Shown here piece after piece: positions 51,401 to 58,785 of a stretch of 64,000 nucleotides of DNA; the first letter of the stretch is position 1; the number at the start of each line of letters is the position of its first letter. The position numbers were made by a program, and so were the translations under genes. This stretch comes from Puffinus mauretanicus (Eukaryota; Chordata; Aves; Procellariiformes; Procellariidae): NCBI GenBank assembly GCA_023333565.1, contig JAJKFH010003173.1, forward strand, positions 1,550,001 through 1,614,000, written 5' to 3'. Below the pieces are notes generated by a model. The model was not told where the DNA came from and did not search any database. It saw nothing but the letters and a program-made list of their open reading frames with translations.

Positions 51401-54400
51401 GGGAACTGAGAAACTGATTTATTTCCCACTCTGCAGAGTAACCTGCACGCACTACCTTTCCCATCTCAACAGTGACCCACAGGCTCAGGTCTCTGAGCTC
51501 TACAGGGTGCACACTCTGCAGTATTGACCTCATGTCCACCTGAACTACCTGCTACAATCAGATATGAGGTGAAGGGAAAGATGAAGAAGTTATTTTCAAG
51601 TCCACCCTGCAAACCATCAGAGCTAGAGCTAGACCAAGTGTTAGAGCAGAAACGTAATTGTTTCTGTATATACTTTTTCAAACCTGTCTGAATTTTGTCC
51701 TCTGCAGTGTGCTCCGTAAGAGTAGCTAAAATCATACCAACCAACGCAGCGCGATACTGGGATTGCTGATATGATGAAAAACACCACAAAGATCCTCCCT
51801 GGGGTTTTACATCAATTTTTGCTGGTCATGAATCCCTAGCTTTCTGGGCTCAATGAGGTCACTGAATAAATGAATGCTTCATGCTTAGAAAAATCTTCCA
51901 AGTGTTGTTATTTGAAAGACTCAGAAAAAAATGTTCAGCACTCGGCTCCATCAAAAAGAATCACAGATCAAAATAGCCCATGACAATATTTATCAATTAA
52001 CATAATAATAATAAACAACGTAACTGAAGTCCACGTGACCCAAATGCTTTTGTCGATACCTCCCTCACAGCCTGTATCATCTCTCCTTTAAAGAAATCAT
52101 TTCACTTTTAAGAAAACTAAAGTTGAACTTCTCTGCAAGCTGCTGATTCAAATCAACGTTTGATTTCCTCTTAAAGTCTTCCTGACACAGCTCAGTGTTA
52201 ACTGCAGATTTTGAGAATTACAAGCATGGACATACATGCTGCTCCCTGCCCTTCTCTTCCAAAAGATTCCAGTTATGAACATCTGTTGTTTACAAGTGCT
52301 CAGCCTGAAGGTTGCCAGACTTATTCTGCATCTTCTACTTCAAGGAAAAGGCTGCCAGAAAGCCATCTGAATTTCATGCTGGGATACCCTGGACATTCAG
52401 CTCCCCAGCTGACAATTGCTACTCAGTATCCTACTTCCAAAAATTATCTTGATTTAAAATATGGCCTTAAAATAGCATTGTCTTTTCTTTTTTTTTTTTT
52501 TGCTTTTTGCTTTTTCTTTTCCCTTTTTTTTCAATTTTCTCCCTTGAAAGGAATCACTCAAGGTTTGCCATGGTTTTTATATTGTTAACTGATTTTTTGA
52601 ATAGGCAAATGCCTTTAGGACAAAATCACATGAAATAGGAGAACCGAAGTCTGGAGTTAAAGGTCGCAGGGTTTCACTGCAGTGGGAGAGCGCCTTCCTC
52701 TGAGGAGGGAAGTCAGACCCACACCCAGCGCTGCTGCCTGCAGAGACCCCTGAGACCCAACAGACAAGACGGACACCTGCTGAGATGGATGCTCTAATTT
52801 AACTGCTACACAAGAGACCTTTAGTTAGAAGGAGCGATGACTATACCGAACTTGTGACCAACAAGTTCTTGTAACAACTGGAGTTGTAAGACTTGGGCTG
52901 TGAAACGCATTTTTTTCCCCTCCAGTCCTTACATCTTGTGCATGGATATTTATCAATGGGTATTGAAGACGCCTTACCAAATATATAAGTTTTATATGAC
53001 TATTCTCTTTATTAGTGTGTTCTAATTGAAAAAACATTTTTAAAAGTGAATAGGCAAAGTGAGGTCCAACAGCCATGACAGAATAGTTAAAAGCAAGTAA
53101 AACCTGGGATATGTCCAACTGTCATCAACTCGTATGTCACCTTGGCTAAACCAATCTGTTCCCCTTCTTCGAAGATATAAAATGAGAATAACACACACCT
53201 ACCTCTGTAAATCATTTTAAGATGCTCCAGGGAAGCTAGCTTCAAACTGTGCAATGTGCAAGCACCCTTTAAGTCCATCACGAGCTACACACAGTTTGCT
53301 GTCAAGACCCAACCACCTACATTTCAAAACCCATATGGAAAACATAGCCACCTGACCAGCTTACCCTCTGATGCAGCCACATCTAAGAAAAATAAAGCCC
53401 ATGCAATGCATTTGTTAGAAACCCAACACAAGCCTGCACTTCACATTGCTCTTGCTTTTGAGTGTGTGCTTTCACCAGCTTGGAGATGGATGGTGGAGGA
53501 AGCCACACAATCCAATTTCAAGGGTCAGACTGAAGCCTCTTGCCCTTGACAGCATTCCCTTAAATGAACACATTCGGAGCAACTTGGCAATTACATAATA
53601 GCTATTGAGTATGAAATCACATGCAAATTACAGGGTTACTGCCTGACAGATTTCCTCCTTGACAGTGTGTTATGAGATCTAAAAACGGCAAGTGACATGG
53701 TAAGCAGTCACTGAATGATATGGTACCTTCCGACATAATTATCATGTTATCGAAAGAACATGCTATTACTGTATATTTATAGGGTCACAGCCAGGCAATT
53801 ACAGAGTAGCCACCCGCCTGTGCACATCTCGTAGTCATGTAATACCAGGCTCCTTAGGAGGAGAGATCTGATGGTTGGCTTTGATCAAATGGTCTTCTGG
53901 GGGCTTCCAAATGAGAGTACAGCTTCAGCATCTACAGAAAAGATACCAGCCAAGTTACTCCTCACTATTCAGACAGAGCAGTGTTGGGGATAGGTAATTA
54001 TAATTGGAATTGCTTCCTTACTGATCCCTGTGGTATTCTGACACATTTCTGAATGTTACAGCCAGCAGACACAAATGACTGAACCAGTAATAGATGGAGC
54101 TACCCAGGACAGGCAGCTTTACAACCGTGTGCCACTGCTGTGACAAATACTGCCCACAGTCCCAGCAGCCTTATAGTTAAAAGAGTTATTTTTTTCCGTT
54201 ATTCCAACTCTTGACCAAATTAACAACTTGTACATTTGGGACTTAAACCTTGCAGTGGTGACATATTCCAAGATCAAGATGCTTTTCTGCCAGGAGCTAC
54301 CTGCTGCTAATGTAAGCAAAATCAGGAGCCTGAGCAGTGTTAGCCCTCTCTCTGCAAAACAAAGGGAAACAGATGCTCAGTAACAGGTTTCAGAGTATTT

Positions 54401-56579
54401 CGCACAATGCACTGGACTTGACCAGAAGAGCATGGACATTTAATTCAGAAATTCAAGTGAAAGTTTTATGTGCTGATAAAATCACCTGTCCAATTCAGGC
54501 TACACTCAATAGCTAGGATATTTGAGGTCAATTTTGTCCAGGTACAACTTTATAAAGCCTATCTAAAGTACAAACAGCTTAAAAACTGGGGGCATGGGTC
54601 AGTGAGGAAAATGCATTAGAACAAACAAACAAAAAAATTTTTTAAACCTGCAGTATCACAGCCAGCATATTTAATTCACATGAAGCATGACACCATGTAG
54701 GATTCTGTTCAACTATGGTAAAACCTTCCACATTAAAAATTCTCTCCAAATCTCAAAACAGGAAGTAAGCTGTATACAATTTTCCCAACCCTGAAAGCTG
54801 AATACAAAAGCGTTTCTGATGGGATGTTTCATATCATGTAATATAAAGGAAATCACCTCAATTTTCACTAGGGATAACAACAAAATAAACTGAAAAAGAC
54901 CAATCATAATGCAGAGGAAAACTATAGTTCGAGACACCATTTCTTTAGCGACATCTTAAAGGCATATGCAGAATATGCGCAGCTTATTGTTATAAGAACA
55001 CTTTCACTGTAAAGGAAAAGAAAAAAATACTTAAGACAATTACAGCTCTATAGATATTCAGAATAACTCTTCTCCAACCTGTCAAATAGCTATGCTTGGG
55101 AGTCCTGCTTTCCCGCCAATGTAGCACAATGTGCGTTTTAAATGAGAACTAAAGTAAATGACATCAAAGCTGTACAAAAAGGAAACTAAAATGGTGCCTA
55201 CCTATGGCTTTCACAAAATGAGCTTCTAGTGGAAAGGGAAAGCTGATATATCCCCATATCCCTCCAAACACAGCAACAAAAACACAGATAAGGACCTGAC
55301 CCAAACAATGCTAAAAGTTACGTTGCACTTCGGGCGGAGGCAGACCCAGATGGATCCTCTCAGACCGATCTGTCCAAAGCAGAAATGATTCACATCCCAA
55401 GGCTGCTTTTGCTCGGTGTTTTCCCCCAGCTGCTACCCTGACAACAAAACCCAACAAGCTCGTGCACTGCCCAGATGTCAGCTACAGGAGACCCGTGGCT
55501 GTGGCTTTGTGTTGGCCACCTGCTCACTGGCCTGATGTCTCCGTGCCCTTCTTCACCCACAGGTCCTCTCCTGCATCCCCCTTCCTGGGAAAAGCACCTG
55601 CGTGCCTTCCTCCAGGCAGGAGTCAGTAGTAAATCAGATGGCTTTGAATCCATGAAAACACGTTTGATACGCGTTAGCCATCCCAACTCAAACAGCTAAG
55701 CAGGGAACAACCAAAGCAGTATGGTCAGACCTACCTGTAAATAATGTTTCAAGCAGGTGAGACAATTGACTGTCAATAAGGACATCTTTAAATTTTAATT
55801 GAGTTCCATCAGCTTAGTATCTAGGGATTCCCTCCCCCCGCCCCACCCAAATGGCACAGCTCTATTTGGAAGTACTATTGGCCTTATTTCTCTACTGTTT
55901 TGAAGTGATAGTAGCAGAGATACAACACTTAAATCCTACACTGAGTATGTGTAGGATATTGAAAACAGAGTGCTGCAATGGTAAATCACAGCGTATAACA
56001 GATTAGAAACAGTTACTCTTAAAAAAAAAAACAGACCAAAGCCACTGGCACTGAAGGAAATCCTGGCTTTGTCCATCAAATCTGGTGTACAGCTTTGCCC
56101 ACCTTCCCAAGAAAATTACTCTTTTTAGATTGTGCCAATTTTTACTGTTCCATTACCTATTGACAACATATGACCTATCAGGAATTACTGAAATGAAACT
56201 AGCGACCAGGCTGTGTGGAAACACGAAATGGGTTCTGTGTTTATCACAAACTCGGGAAACATTTTATTCTGACATCGACAACAGTGCTGACGCCTACATT
56301 CACTATATCAGCTCTCTTTTTGCATTCCTACCCTTGCGACCACATCTGCAGGAAAAAAAGGCAAAAACAAAAGGCAAATACTCTACTTGAATTGCTGGTC
56401 TTTGGTGCTCCTAGTTTTAGCCAGGAATCTCTCAGCCAACTTCTCCAAATTCCTTGAGTAATCCATCTCAATCTCTGCCTTCTTGCGGAAGAAATCCTGC
56501 AAGTCCTGCAGTAACTGGACCCGAAGCTCACACTGTTGGTCAAGGCATTTCAGCTGCTCTACCAATTGGGCACGGATCT
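201..56579 (-). CDS. SRGAP2: SRGAP2, SLIT-ROBO Rho GTPase-activating protein 2 (exons 2-17; partial at both ends)
   Basis: Sixteen exons on the minus strand join in phase to encode about residues 23-700 of SRGAP2. The match to human SRGAP2, as I remember it, is near-identical and residue numbers stay in register: the RhoGAP arginine finger falls exactly at R527. Domains: F-BAR and its extension (about 23-480, exons 2-10), a short linker (481-498, exons 10-12), then RhoGAP (about 499-690, exons 13-17). The SH3 domain and C-terminal tail would follow before position 1; exon 1 is beyond 64000. Family knowledge: the F-BAR dimer binds acidic membranes and makes outward protrusions, and the RhoGAP domain stimulates GTP hydrolysis, mainly on Rac1. 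The protein acts at the plasma membrane and in dendritic spines. Distinctive residues such as the CPPMKFEF motif and the SRGG segment choose SRGAP2 over SRGAP1 and SRGAP3. Summed coding length is 2032 nt with no stops. Splice sites were placed by eye, so single-base errors are possible. Confidence 0.97.
426..1891 (-). other. SRGAP2 intron 16
   Basis: GT-AG intron of 1466 nt. The only structure I see is a short tandem duplication of about 15 nt (TGTGTAAAAAATG core) at 566-593. Confidence 0.9.
1892..1997 (-). CDS. SRGAP2: SRGAP2 exon 16 (RhoGAP)
   Basis: 106 nt encode the end of Thr590, residues 591-624 ([20 protein letters not shown] onward to MRYLFAFLN), and two bases of His625. The acceptor is TTCCTTTCAG and the donor is TCA|GTGAGT. 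The [16 protein letters not shown] segment is a core helix of the RhoGAP fold. A few conservative differences from human (VLLNLP for VLLVLP) are seen. Confidence 0.97.
1998..3356 (-). other. SRGAP2 intron 15
   Basis: GT-AG intron of 1359 nt with a consensus GTAAGT donor. No repeat or gene is recognised. Confidence 0.9.
3357..3491 (-). CDS. SRGAP2: SRGAP2 exon 15 (RhoGAP)
   Basis: 135 nt encode the end of Gly545, residues 546-589 ([20 protein letters not shown] onward to HDLIACV), and the first base of Thr590. The acceptor TGTCATGAAG has a purine-rich end preceded by a good T-rich tract; the donor is a consensus GTAAGT. It contains [15 protein letters not shown], with the conserved RhoGAP lysine (K566, 3429-3427). 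Human SRGAP2 has Met where this protein has Ile in the DLIACV segment. Confidence 0.96.
4376..4401. repeat. (AAAT)n simple repeat
   Basis: A short AAAT tetranucleotide run of about four units ends in a poly(A) stretch. A similar three-unit run is at about 10267-10283. Confidence 0.8.
4515..4727 (+). mobile_element. CR1 LINE, 3'-end fragment
   Basis: About 210 nt resemble the 3' end of avian and other sauropsid CR1 non-LTR retrotransposons. The hallmarks are GGAACTGGCTGCCCAGGGAA, the CCATCCCTGGAAGG block, GGTTGGACTCGATGATCTTA, and GAGGTCTTTTCCAACCTTAA. The end is a degenerate ATTCTATG/ATGATTC octamer tail in place of poly(A). The copy is severely 5'-truncated, as most CR1 copies are. It lies antisense to SRGAP2 in intron 14. 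The subfamily cannot be fixed by eye and the 5' border is approximate. Confidence 0.9.
5618..5695 (-). CDS. SRGAP2: SRGAP2 exon 14 (RhoGAP arginine finger)
   Basis: 78 nt encode the end of Gly519 and residues 520-544, starting [13 protein letters not shown] and ending KNAFER. The catalytic arginine finger is the Arg of GIFRVSGS (R527, codon AGA at 5672-5670). It is intact, so the GAP domain should be active. The acceptor is TGTCTTACAG and the donor is GAG|GTAAGG. Confidence 0.97.
5696..7668 (-). other. SRGAP2 intron 13
   Basis: GT-AG intron of 1973 nt with a consensus GTAAGT donor. AT-rich; nothing else is recognised. Confidence 0.9.
7669..7729 (-). CDS. SRGAP2: SRGAP2 exon 13 (start of RhoGAP)
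   Basis: 61 nt encode residues 499-518, [20 protein letters not shown], plus the first base of Gly519. The acceptor is TTTGTGCAG and the donor is a consensus G|GTAAGT. This is the first helix of the RhoGAP fold (IPLVVESCI). Exons 11, 12 and 13 together are 114 nt, a multiple of three. Confidence 0.96.
7730..9772 (-). other. SRGAP2 intron 12
   Basis: GT-AG intron of 2043 nt. It contains an uninterrupted 42-nt purine tract at 7785-7826 close to exon 13. On the transcribed strand this is a pyrimidine tract, about 60 nt upstream of the exon 13 acceptor. No gene is seen. Confidence 0.9.
9773..9797 (-). CDS. SRGAP2: SRGAP2 exon 12 (25-nt microexon, linker)
   Basis: A microexon of 25 nt completes Arg490 and encodes RSSTIRKQ (491-498); the donor is CAG|GTAATA. 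The acceptor is the second of two AGs in CAGCGGCAG. I chose the distal AG because it gives the human-like ...LARRSST... junction. Using the proximal AG would extend the exon to 9803 and give ...LASGRRSST.... The RRSS core resembles a basophilic kinase site (motif reading only). Confidence 0.88.
9798..11740 (-). other. SRGAP2 intron 11
   Basis: GT-AG intron of 1943 nt between the two microexons. It contains an A14 tract (10649-10662) inside a stretch (about 10480-10860) rich in homeobox- and MEIS-like words, discussed among the findings. Confidence 0.88.
11741..11768 (-). CDS. SRGAP2: SRGAP2 exon 11 (28-nt microexon, linker)
   Basis: A microexon of 28 nt gives the end of Ser481, then QRTDCSLA (482-489) and two bases of Arg490. 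The acceptor is TCTTAACAG and the donor is CAG|GTAGGT. The peptide matches human SRGAP2 exactly as I recall it. It lies between the extended F-BAR and the RhoGAP domain. Its length is not a multiple of three, so skipping it alone would break the frame. Confidence 0.93.
11769..14533 (-). other. SRGAP2 intron 10
   Basis: GT-AG intron of 2765 nt. A GC-rich, CpG-containing patch lies at about 11870-12020, just inside the acceptor side. A 161-codon plus-strand open frame across it (11777-12262) has no recognisable features and I do not call it a gene. Confidence 0.88.
14534..14618 (-). CDS. SRGAP2: SRGAP2 exon 10 (end of extended F-BAR)
   Basis: 85 nt encode residues 453-480, starting [16 protein letters not shown] and ending LLQKTLGE, plus the first base of Ser481. 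The acceptor is CACCTTCACAG and the donor is AAA|GTGAGT. The segment is the final basic and amphipathic helix of the extended F-BAR. This is the part missing from human SRGAP2C. It leaves the frame in phase 1, which only the 28-nt exon 11 resolves. Confidence 0.96.
14619..19267 (-). other. SRGAP2 intron 9
   Basis: GT-AG intron of 4649 nt. It holds two small GC-richer patches (about 16250-16380 and 17400-17580) and A- or T-rich tracts near 15880-15920. No gene or transposon is recognised. Retention of its start would end translation after three codons, at the TAA at 19258-19256. Confidence 0.9.
19268..19465 (-). CDS. SRGAP2: SRGAP2 exon 9 (F-BAR extension)
   Basis: 198 nt encode residues 387-452, starting [20 protein letters not shown] and ending [11 protein letters not shown]. 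The acceptor is GCTGGACAG, with a rather weak pyrimidine tract, and the donor is ACA|GTAAGG. It contains the conserved serine-rich segment [20 protein letters not shown] and the basic AKRRANQQ. In human SRGAP2C the shared F-BAR sequence stops at the end of this exon. If intron 9 were retained here, three extra codons (V, R, S) and then a TAA would follow. Confidence 0.97.
19466..20349 (-). other. SRGAP2 intron 8
   Basis: Short GT-AG intron of 884 nt with a consensus GTGAGT donor. No other feature is seen. Confidence 0.9.
20350..20451 (-). CDS. SRGAP2: SRGAP2 exon 8 (F-BAR extension)
   Basis: 102 nt encode residues 353-386, starting [18 protein letters not shown] and ending LKIENEE. The acceptor is CTCTTCCAG and the donor is a consensus GAG|GTGAGT. 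The peptide is Gln- and Leu-rich and fits the coiled-coil part of the extended F-BAR. Human SRGAP2 begins ASQL here, so the first residue differs. Phase 0 on both sides. Confidence 0.96.
20452..22134 (-). other. SRGAP2 intron 7
   Basis: GT-AG intron of 1683 nt that begins with GTCAGT. It contains an imperfect direct repeat at 21902-21948. If it were retained, the frame would stay open for 50 further codons. Confidence 0.9.
21902..21948. repeat. Imperfect tandem duplication, two units of about 23 nt
   Basis: The words AGTGAAAGTCAG...TATTCAGAT and AGTGAGAGTCAG...TATTCAGAT follow each other directly with a few substitutions and one extra base. This is a local duplication about 190 nt downstream of the exon 7 donor. 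Confidence 0.7.
22135..22359 (-). CDS. SRGAP2: SRGAP2 exon 7 (F-BAR, Homer-binding motif)
   Basis: 225 nt encode residues 278-352, starting [18 protein letters not shown] and ending [10 protein letters not shown]. The acceptor reads TTTTTCCAGCAG, a tandem NAGNAG site, so the first codon (Gln278) may be optional. The donor is ATG|GTCAGT, which has an unusual C at +3. The segment PPMKF (residues 339-343, positions 22162-22176) fits the PPxxF consensus for Homer EVH1 domains. A motif at this place in SRGAP2A has been reported to bind Homer at excitatory synapses. Phase 0 on both sides. Confidence 0.97.
22360..27060 (-). other. SRGAP2 intron 6
   Basis: GT-AG intron of 4701 nt. It holds an A9-G12 purine block at 23430-23500 and a GC-richer stretch at about 23780-23980. 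No gene is recognised; open frames over the GC-rich part are low-complexity and lack any known motif. Confidence 0.9.
23430..23500 (+). repeat. Purine-rich low-complexity tract with G-quadruplex-type G runs
   Basis: An A9 run passes into G12 (23439-23450), then G5 (23453-23457), G4 (23462-23465) and further G pairs and triplets, followed by GAGA-type repeats. The plus strand fits the G3+N1-7 pattern for a quadruplex. The plus strand is the template for SRGAP2. Confidence 0.75.
27061..27189 (-). CDS. SRGAP2: SRGAP2 exon 6 (F-BAR)
   Basis: 129 nt encode 43 codons (residues 235-277), starting [19 protein letters not shown] and ending [11 protein letters not shown]. This exon is interrupted by no listed open frame because the flanking intron closes quickly, so it is easily missed. 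The acceptor is CTCTTCTAG and the donor is a consensus GAT|GTAAGT. It encodes the F-BAR helix containing [18 protein letters not shown], which is almost invariant in the srGAP family. Confidence 0.97.
27190..28103 (-). other. SRGAP2 intron 5
   Basis: Short GT-AG intron of 914 nt. No other feature is seen. Confidence 0.9.
28104..28319 (-). CDS. SRGAP2: SRGAP2 exon 5 (F-BAR, with charged loop)
   Basis: 216 nt encode residues 163-234, starting [18 protein letters not shown] and ending KKIEKMKEK. The acceptor is TTTTCTGCAG and the donor is AAG|GTACTT. The middle part ([10 protein letters not shown]) is a hydrophilic loop between F-BAR helices. It is followed by HVRRSSVKK, which looks like a basophilic kinase site; that is a motif reading only. 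Phase 0 on both sides. Confidence 0.97.
28320..32060 (-). other. SRGAP2 intron 4
   Basis: GT-AG intron of 3741 nt. AT-rich with a short CA run at about 29751-29762. A 14-nt exact match to vertebrate 5S rRNA at 30640-30653 is noted below. No gene is seen. Confidence 0.88.
32061..32123 (-). CDS. SRGAP2: SRGAP2 exon 4 (F-BAR, 63-nt exon)
   Basis: A short symmetric exon of exactly 21 codons (residues 142-162), starting [15 protein letters not shown] and ending LNELYT. The acceptor is TTTGTTGCAG and the donor is ACG|GTAAAT. It is phase 0 on both sides, so skipping it would remove 21 residues of an F-BAR helix without shifting the frame. Human SRGAP2 reads EVGQQLQDDL here, so there are a few conservative changes. 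Confidence 0.96.
33487..33512. repeat. T10A16 homopolymer junction
   Basis: Ten Ts are followed directly by sixteen As. The arms are self-complementary and could pair. The length may vary between individuals or be an assembly-sensitive site. Confidence 0.8.
39538..39557. repeat. T20 homopolymer
   Basis: A run of twenty Ts follows a CT-rich lead-in (CCCCCTTTTTCTCC). On the SRGAP2 sense strand this is an A20. No SINE or processed-gene sequence is recognised beside it. Confidence 0.8.
46738..46900 (-). CDS. SRGAP2: SRGAP2 exon 3 (F-BAR)
   Basis: The exon is 163 nt. One base completes Lys87, then come residues 88-141, from [12 protein letters not shown] to EDSGRLFKK. The acceptor is TCCTTTATAG and the donor is AAG|GTAACC. 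The sequence [13 protein letters not shown], followed by a basic run around KRESRDH, is characteristic of srGAP F-BAR domains. The exon joins in frame with exon 2 (phase 2) and exon 4 (phase 0). It sits alone between the two largest introns of the window. Confidence 0.97.
48159..48250. repeat. (TG)n / A20 low-complexity cluster
   Basis: A (TG)6 run (48159-48170) is followed by a G-rich spacer with TATAAAAAGG (48186-48195) and ends in A20 (48231-48250). Confidence 0.75.
50549..50569. repeat. (GGA)n short simple repeat
   Basis: About six or seven GGA/GAG triplets stand in a row in intron 2. Confidence 0.75.
56387..56579 (-). CDS. SRGAP2: SRGAP2 exon 2 (F-BAR, start of helix bundle)
   Basis: The exon is 193 nt. 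It completes Glu23 and encodes residues 24-86 plus two bases of Lys87. It starts [17 protein letters not shown] and ends with TRSTKDQQF. The acceptor is TTTGTTACAG and the donor is GTAGAG, directly after TTCAA. The segment contains the conserved F-BAR stretch [23 protein letters not shown], in which charged and hydrophobic residues alternate as in a long amphipathic helix. In human SRGAP2 this exon follows the 23-codon first coding exon, which is not in this window. This exon is also the first one retained in the human partial duplications SRGAP2B and SRGAP2C. Confidence 0.97.
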
Positions 56580-58119
56580 CTGTAACAAATAAAAGCACTA
56601 AAGATTAAACAAAATCCCATTAGAGAAAAGACCATAAAAATTCTCCAGTAAAATATAGTTAGAAATATATTCCCTCATTAGTAATATGTCAGCAAAGCTC
56701 CATTATGATTAACTATATCTGCAGACAGAAAATGATTGCGATTGCATCTCGGATGCACCAGTCGCAGGAAAGCCATCCGCTAACCTGCAAGCCGGTGCAC
56801 AGATCTACAAGCAATGCTTTTCTGCTGAACAGTGCATCAATTACAAGCATCAAGTGCATTTTTGGCATCAAAAAGAAGTGGTCACTGCCTAAAAATGTAC
56901 TGAATCTCAGTCTGGAAAAAGGACTGAATGCTGCAATACCCCACGTCAGCTCAGAAAATCACTTCAGGGAATTTCTGTCAAATTCCTTTGCAGACTACTC
57001 TTGATGCAGAAACAAGACGTTGCGCATACTGGGGCACTCCCCAAAGGCACCAATTTCGGATTATTCCGTTAGTTACTGAGTCTCCAGCTGTGCAGCTCTC
57101 ATTACAAACCAAGCCATCGAAACAGATAAAGACACCCCTTTGGAGAGCCAAATGGTAGCACTTCCCATTAGGGAATTATCTCCAGGAAGACTGTTTTTCT
57201 TTTTAAAATATCTGCAAGTAAGATATCTATGCCTAAAGGACCCATAAAACACACAGACATAGGTGTTAGTATTATTATTATGCATAATTGTTACTGAATA
57301 TATCTATCTGTATTTACACAATATTTTACAAACAGTTTTCAAACATTTCACAAATACGAGAACTTCTCACATTAGCCCTTTAAGCCAGGGTGTTCTTCTC
57401 CTTATCTTACCAATTCTGAATTTGAGGGACAGAATAGCGAAGTGATGGACAAATAGGGCCAAAAAACATTGCAGAAATGCATCAGTCCCTTAGTCTAAAA
57501 ATGCAGAAATATTCAGTGATGCAGCTAGTAGAGGTTATTTGGGTTTTATACAGGCAATAAACTCATCATGAAAACAATAAAATATGCACTTTCATCTAAA
57601 GATCTTTGAGCAATCAAACTTTAGGGATGCCTGCTATTGCTTGACTGTTATTGCTGCTCTTTCCAAACATGTGTTGTTCCAAGTTGAATTCAGAATCAGC
57701 AATAAAATAAGTAACATTCAGGTCTTCAGAATGCACAGCTTTGTTTATGTCTATGCATTGCAACTGCAGGCACCCACAACTTTGTCAACACAAGTGAAGA
57801 TGGGTAAGTATCAGTTTCCAAATGCAATTTTTTAATCAACTACTTCATTGCTAATTCCTGAGATATATAATAGAGGCCAGCTTGGCCTCCTCAGTATGCT
57901 TGTCCCTTTGCCCAGAAAAAGCGTACCATCTGGACCTCCAAGAGCTTTACTCTTGCCATGCACTCTAAGTATCAGTTGCCTTGAATTGTGCTCACATCTG
58001 CGGGAACAAACCGTTTCAGGGGGTCCAGGATTTGCAATGAAGAAAGCATGCATCTTTATTTTAGGGACTCCAAAAACCAAAACACGTGGATACAAATACA
58101 GCTTCTATTTAGGCTTGCC

Positions 58120-58136
58120 AAAAAAAAAAAAAAAAA
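58120..58136. repeat. A17 homopolymer
   Basis: A run of seventeen As in intron 1, with no recognisable retroposed sequence upstream of it. Confidence 0.8.
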
Positions 58137-58751
58137 CAAACTGCAAAAATGTGGAGTTTTCAAGCTTGAAGATGATCTTGATTAGCACTTTAATTCAGTA
58201 GTACCACTTCTCTGAGACTGTAGTACCCATGAGCTTCTGTAGCTTTCACTGCGAGGAGAAAATACAGGCAGCAAGGTCATAACACAGAACGAAACGTAGT
58301 CGTCAAAACCGCGACGTGTGGGCAAAGCTGGTCAAGTTTATTTTTTTCTCAGGAGAGAATTTTAGAAAATGGAAAACTTCCATCTCTTCATCAGGAAATA
58401 CAACTACAGGCAAATACACAAGCCTGAGTTGTCCACATAGTTCTTTAATCAAAACCCCTTCAGCACGCCCATTTCTCCGGGCCCAGGGAAGCCCCAGCTA
58501 CACGTCCCTCTCCAGCCCCGGCGGCTGCAGCAGGAAGGGTGCAGGTTCACCCCTGGGCAGGGCCCAGCACCATCTGGCCCTCCTGCCAGGGCTGGCTGCA
58601 AGGGCACTGCAGAAATGAGCCCAGAGGAAGCTACGAGGAACCTCTACCCTACAAGCGCTCGCAAGGGCACAACCCTTGGTCCGCAGGGAAGGTGACACGG
58701 GGAGGCATGAGCAACACTAGGTAAAAACTGTGCATTGCGTTTCTTGCAAGT

Positions 58752-58785
58752 TGTGAGATTTCTTTGTTTGTGAGATTTCTTTGTT
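58752..58785. repeat. Exact tandem duplication, 2 x 17 nt
   Basis: The 17-nt unit TGTGAGATTTCTTTGTT occurs twice in a row without a mismatch. Confidence 0.85.

Larger units (their letters stand above)
46901..56386 (-). other. SRGAP2 intron 2
   Basis: GT-AG intron of 9486 nt. It contains a (TG)6 run, a TATAAAAAGG word and an A20 tract within 48159-48250, a GGA repeat at 50549-50569, a T-rich tract at 52481-52544, and a POU-type octamer region near 53.6 kb. The long open frames at 47362-47886 (+) and 49667-50098 (-) are not called as genes. Confidence 0.88.

Noticed and set aside
201..56579. Alternative assignment to SRGAP1 or SRGAP3
   Set aside because: Exon 2 ([16 protein letters not shown]), exon 3 ([15 protein letters not shown]), exon 7 ([13 protein letters not shown]) and exon 17 (GPVYSRGG) follow SRGAP2, not its paralogues, as I recall them.
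201..56579. Possibility that this is a partial duplicate or pseudogene like human SRGAP2B/C/D
   Set aside because: All sixteen exons are open, phases join, splice sites are intact, and the RhoGAP residues R527, K566 and N639 are present beyond the point where those duplicates stop.
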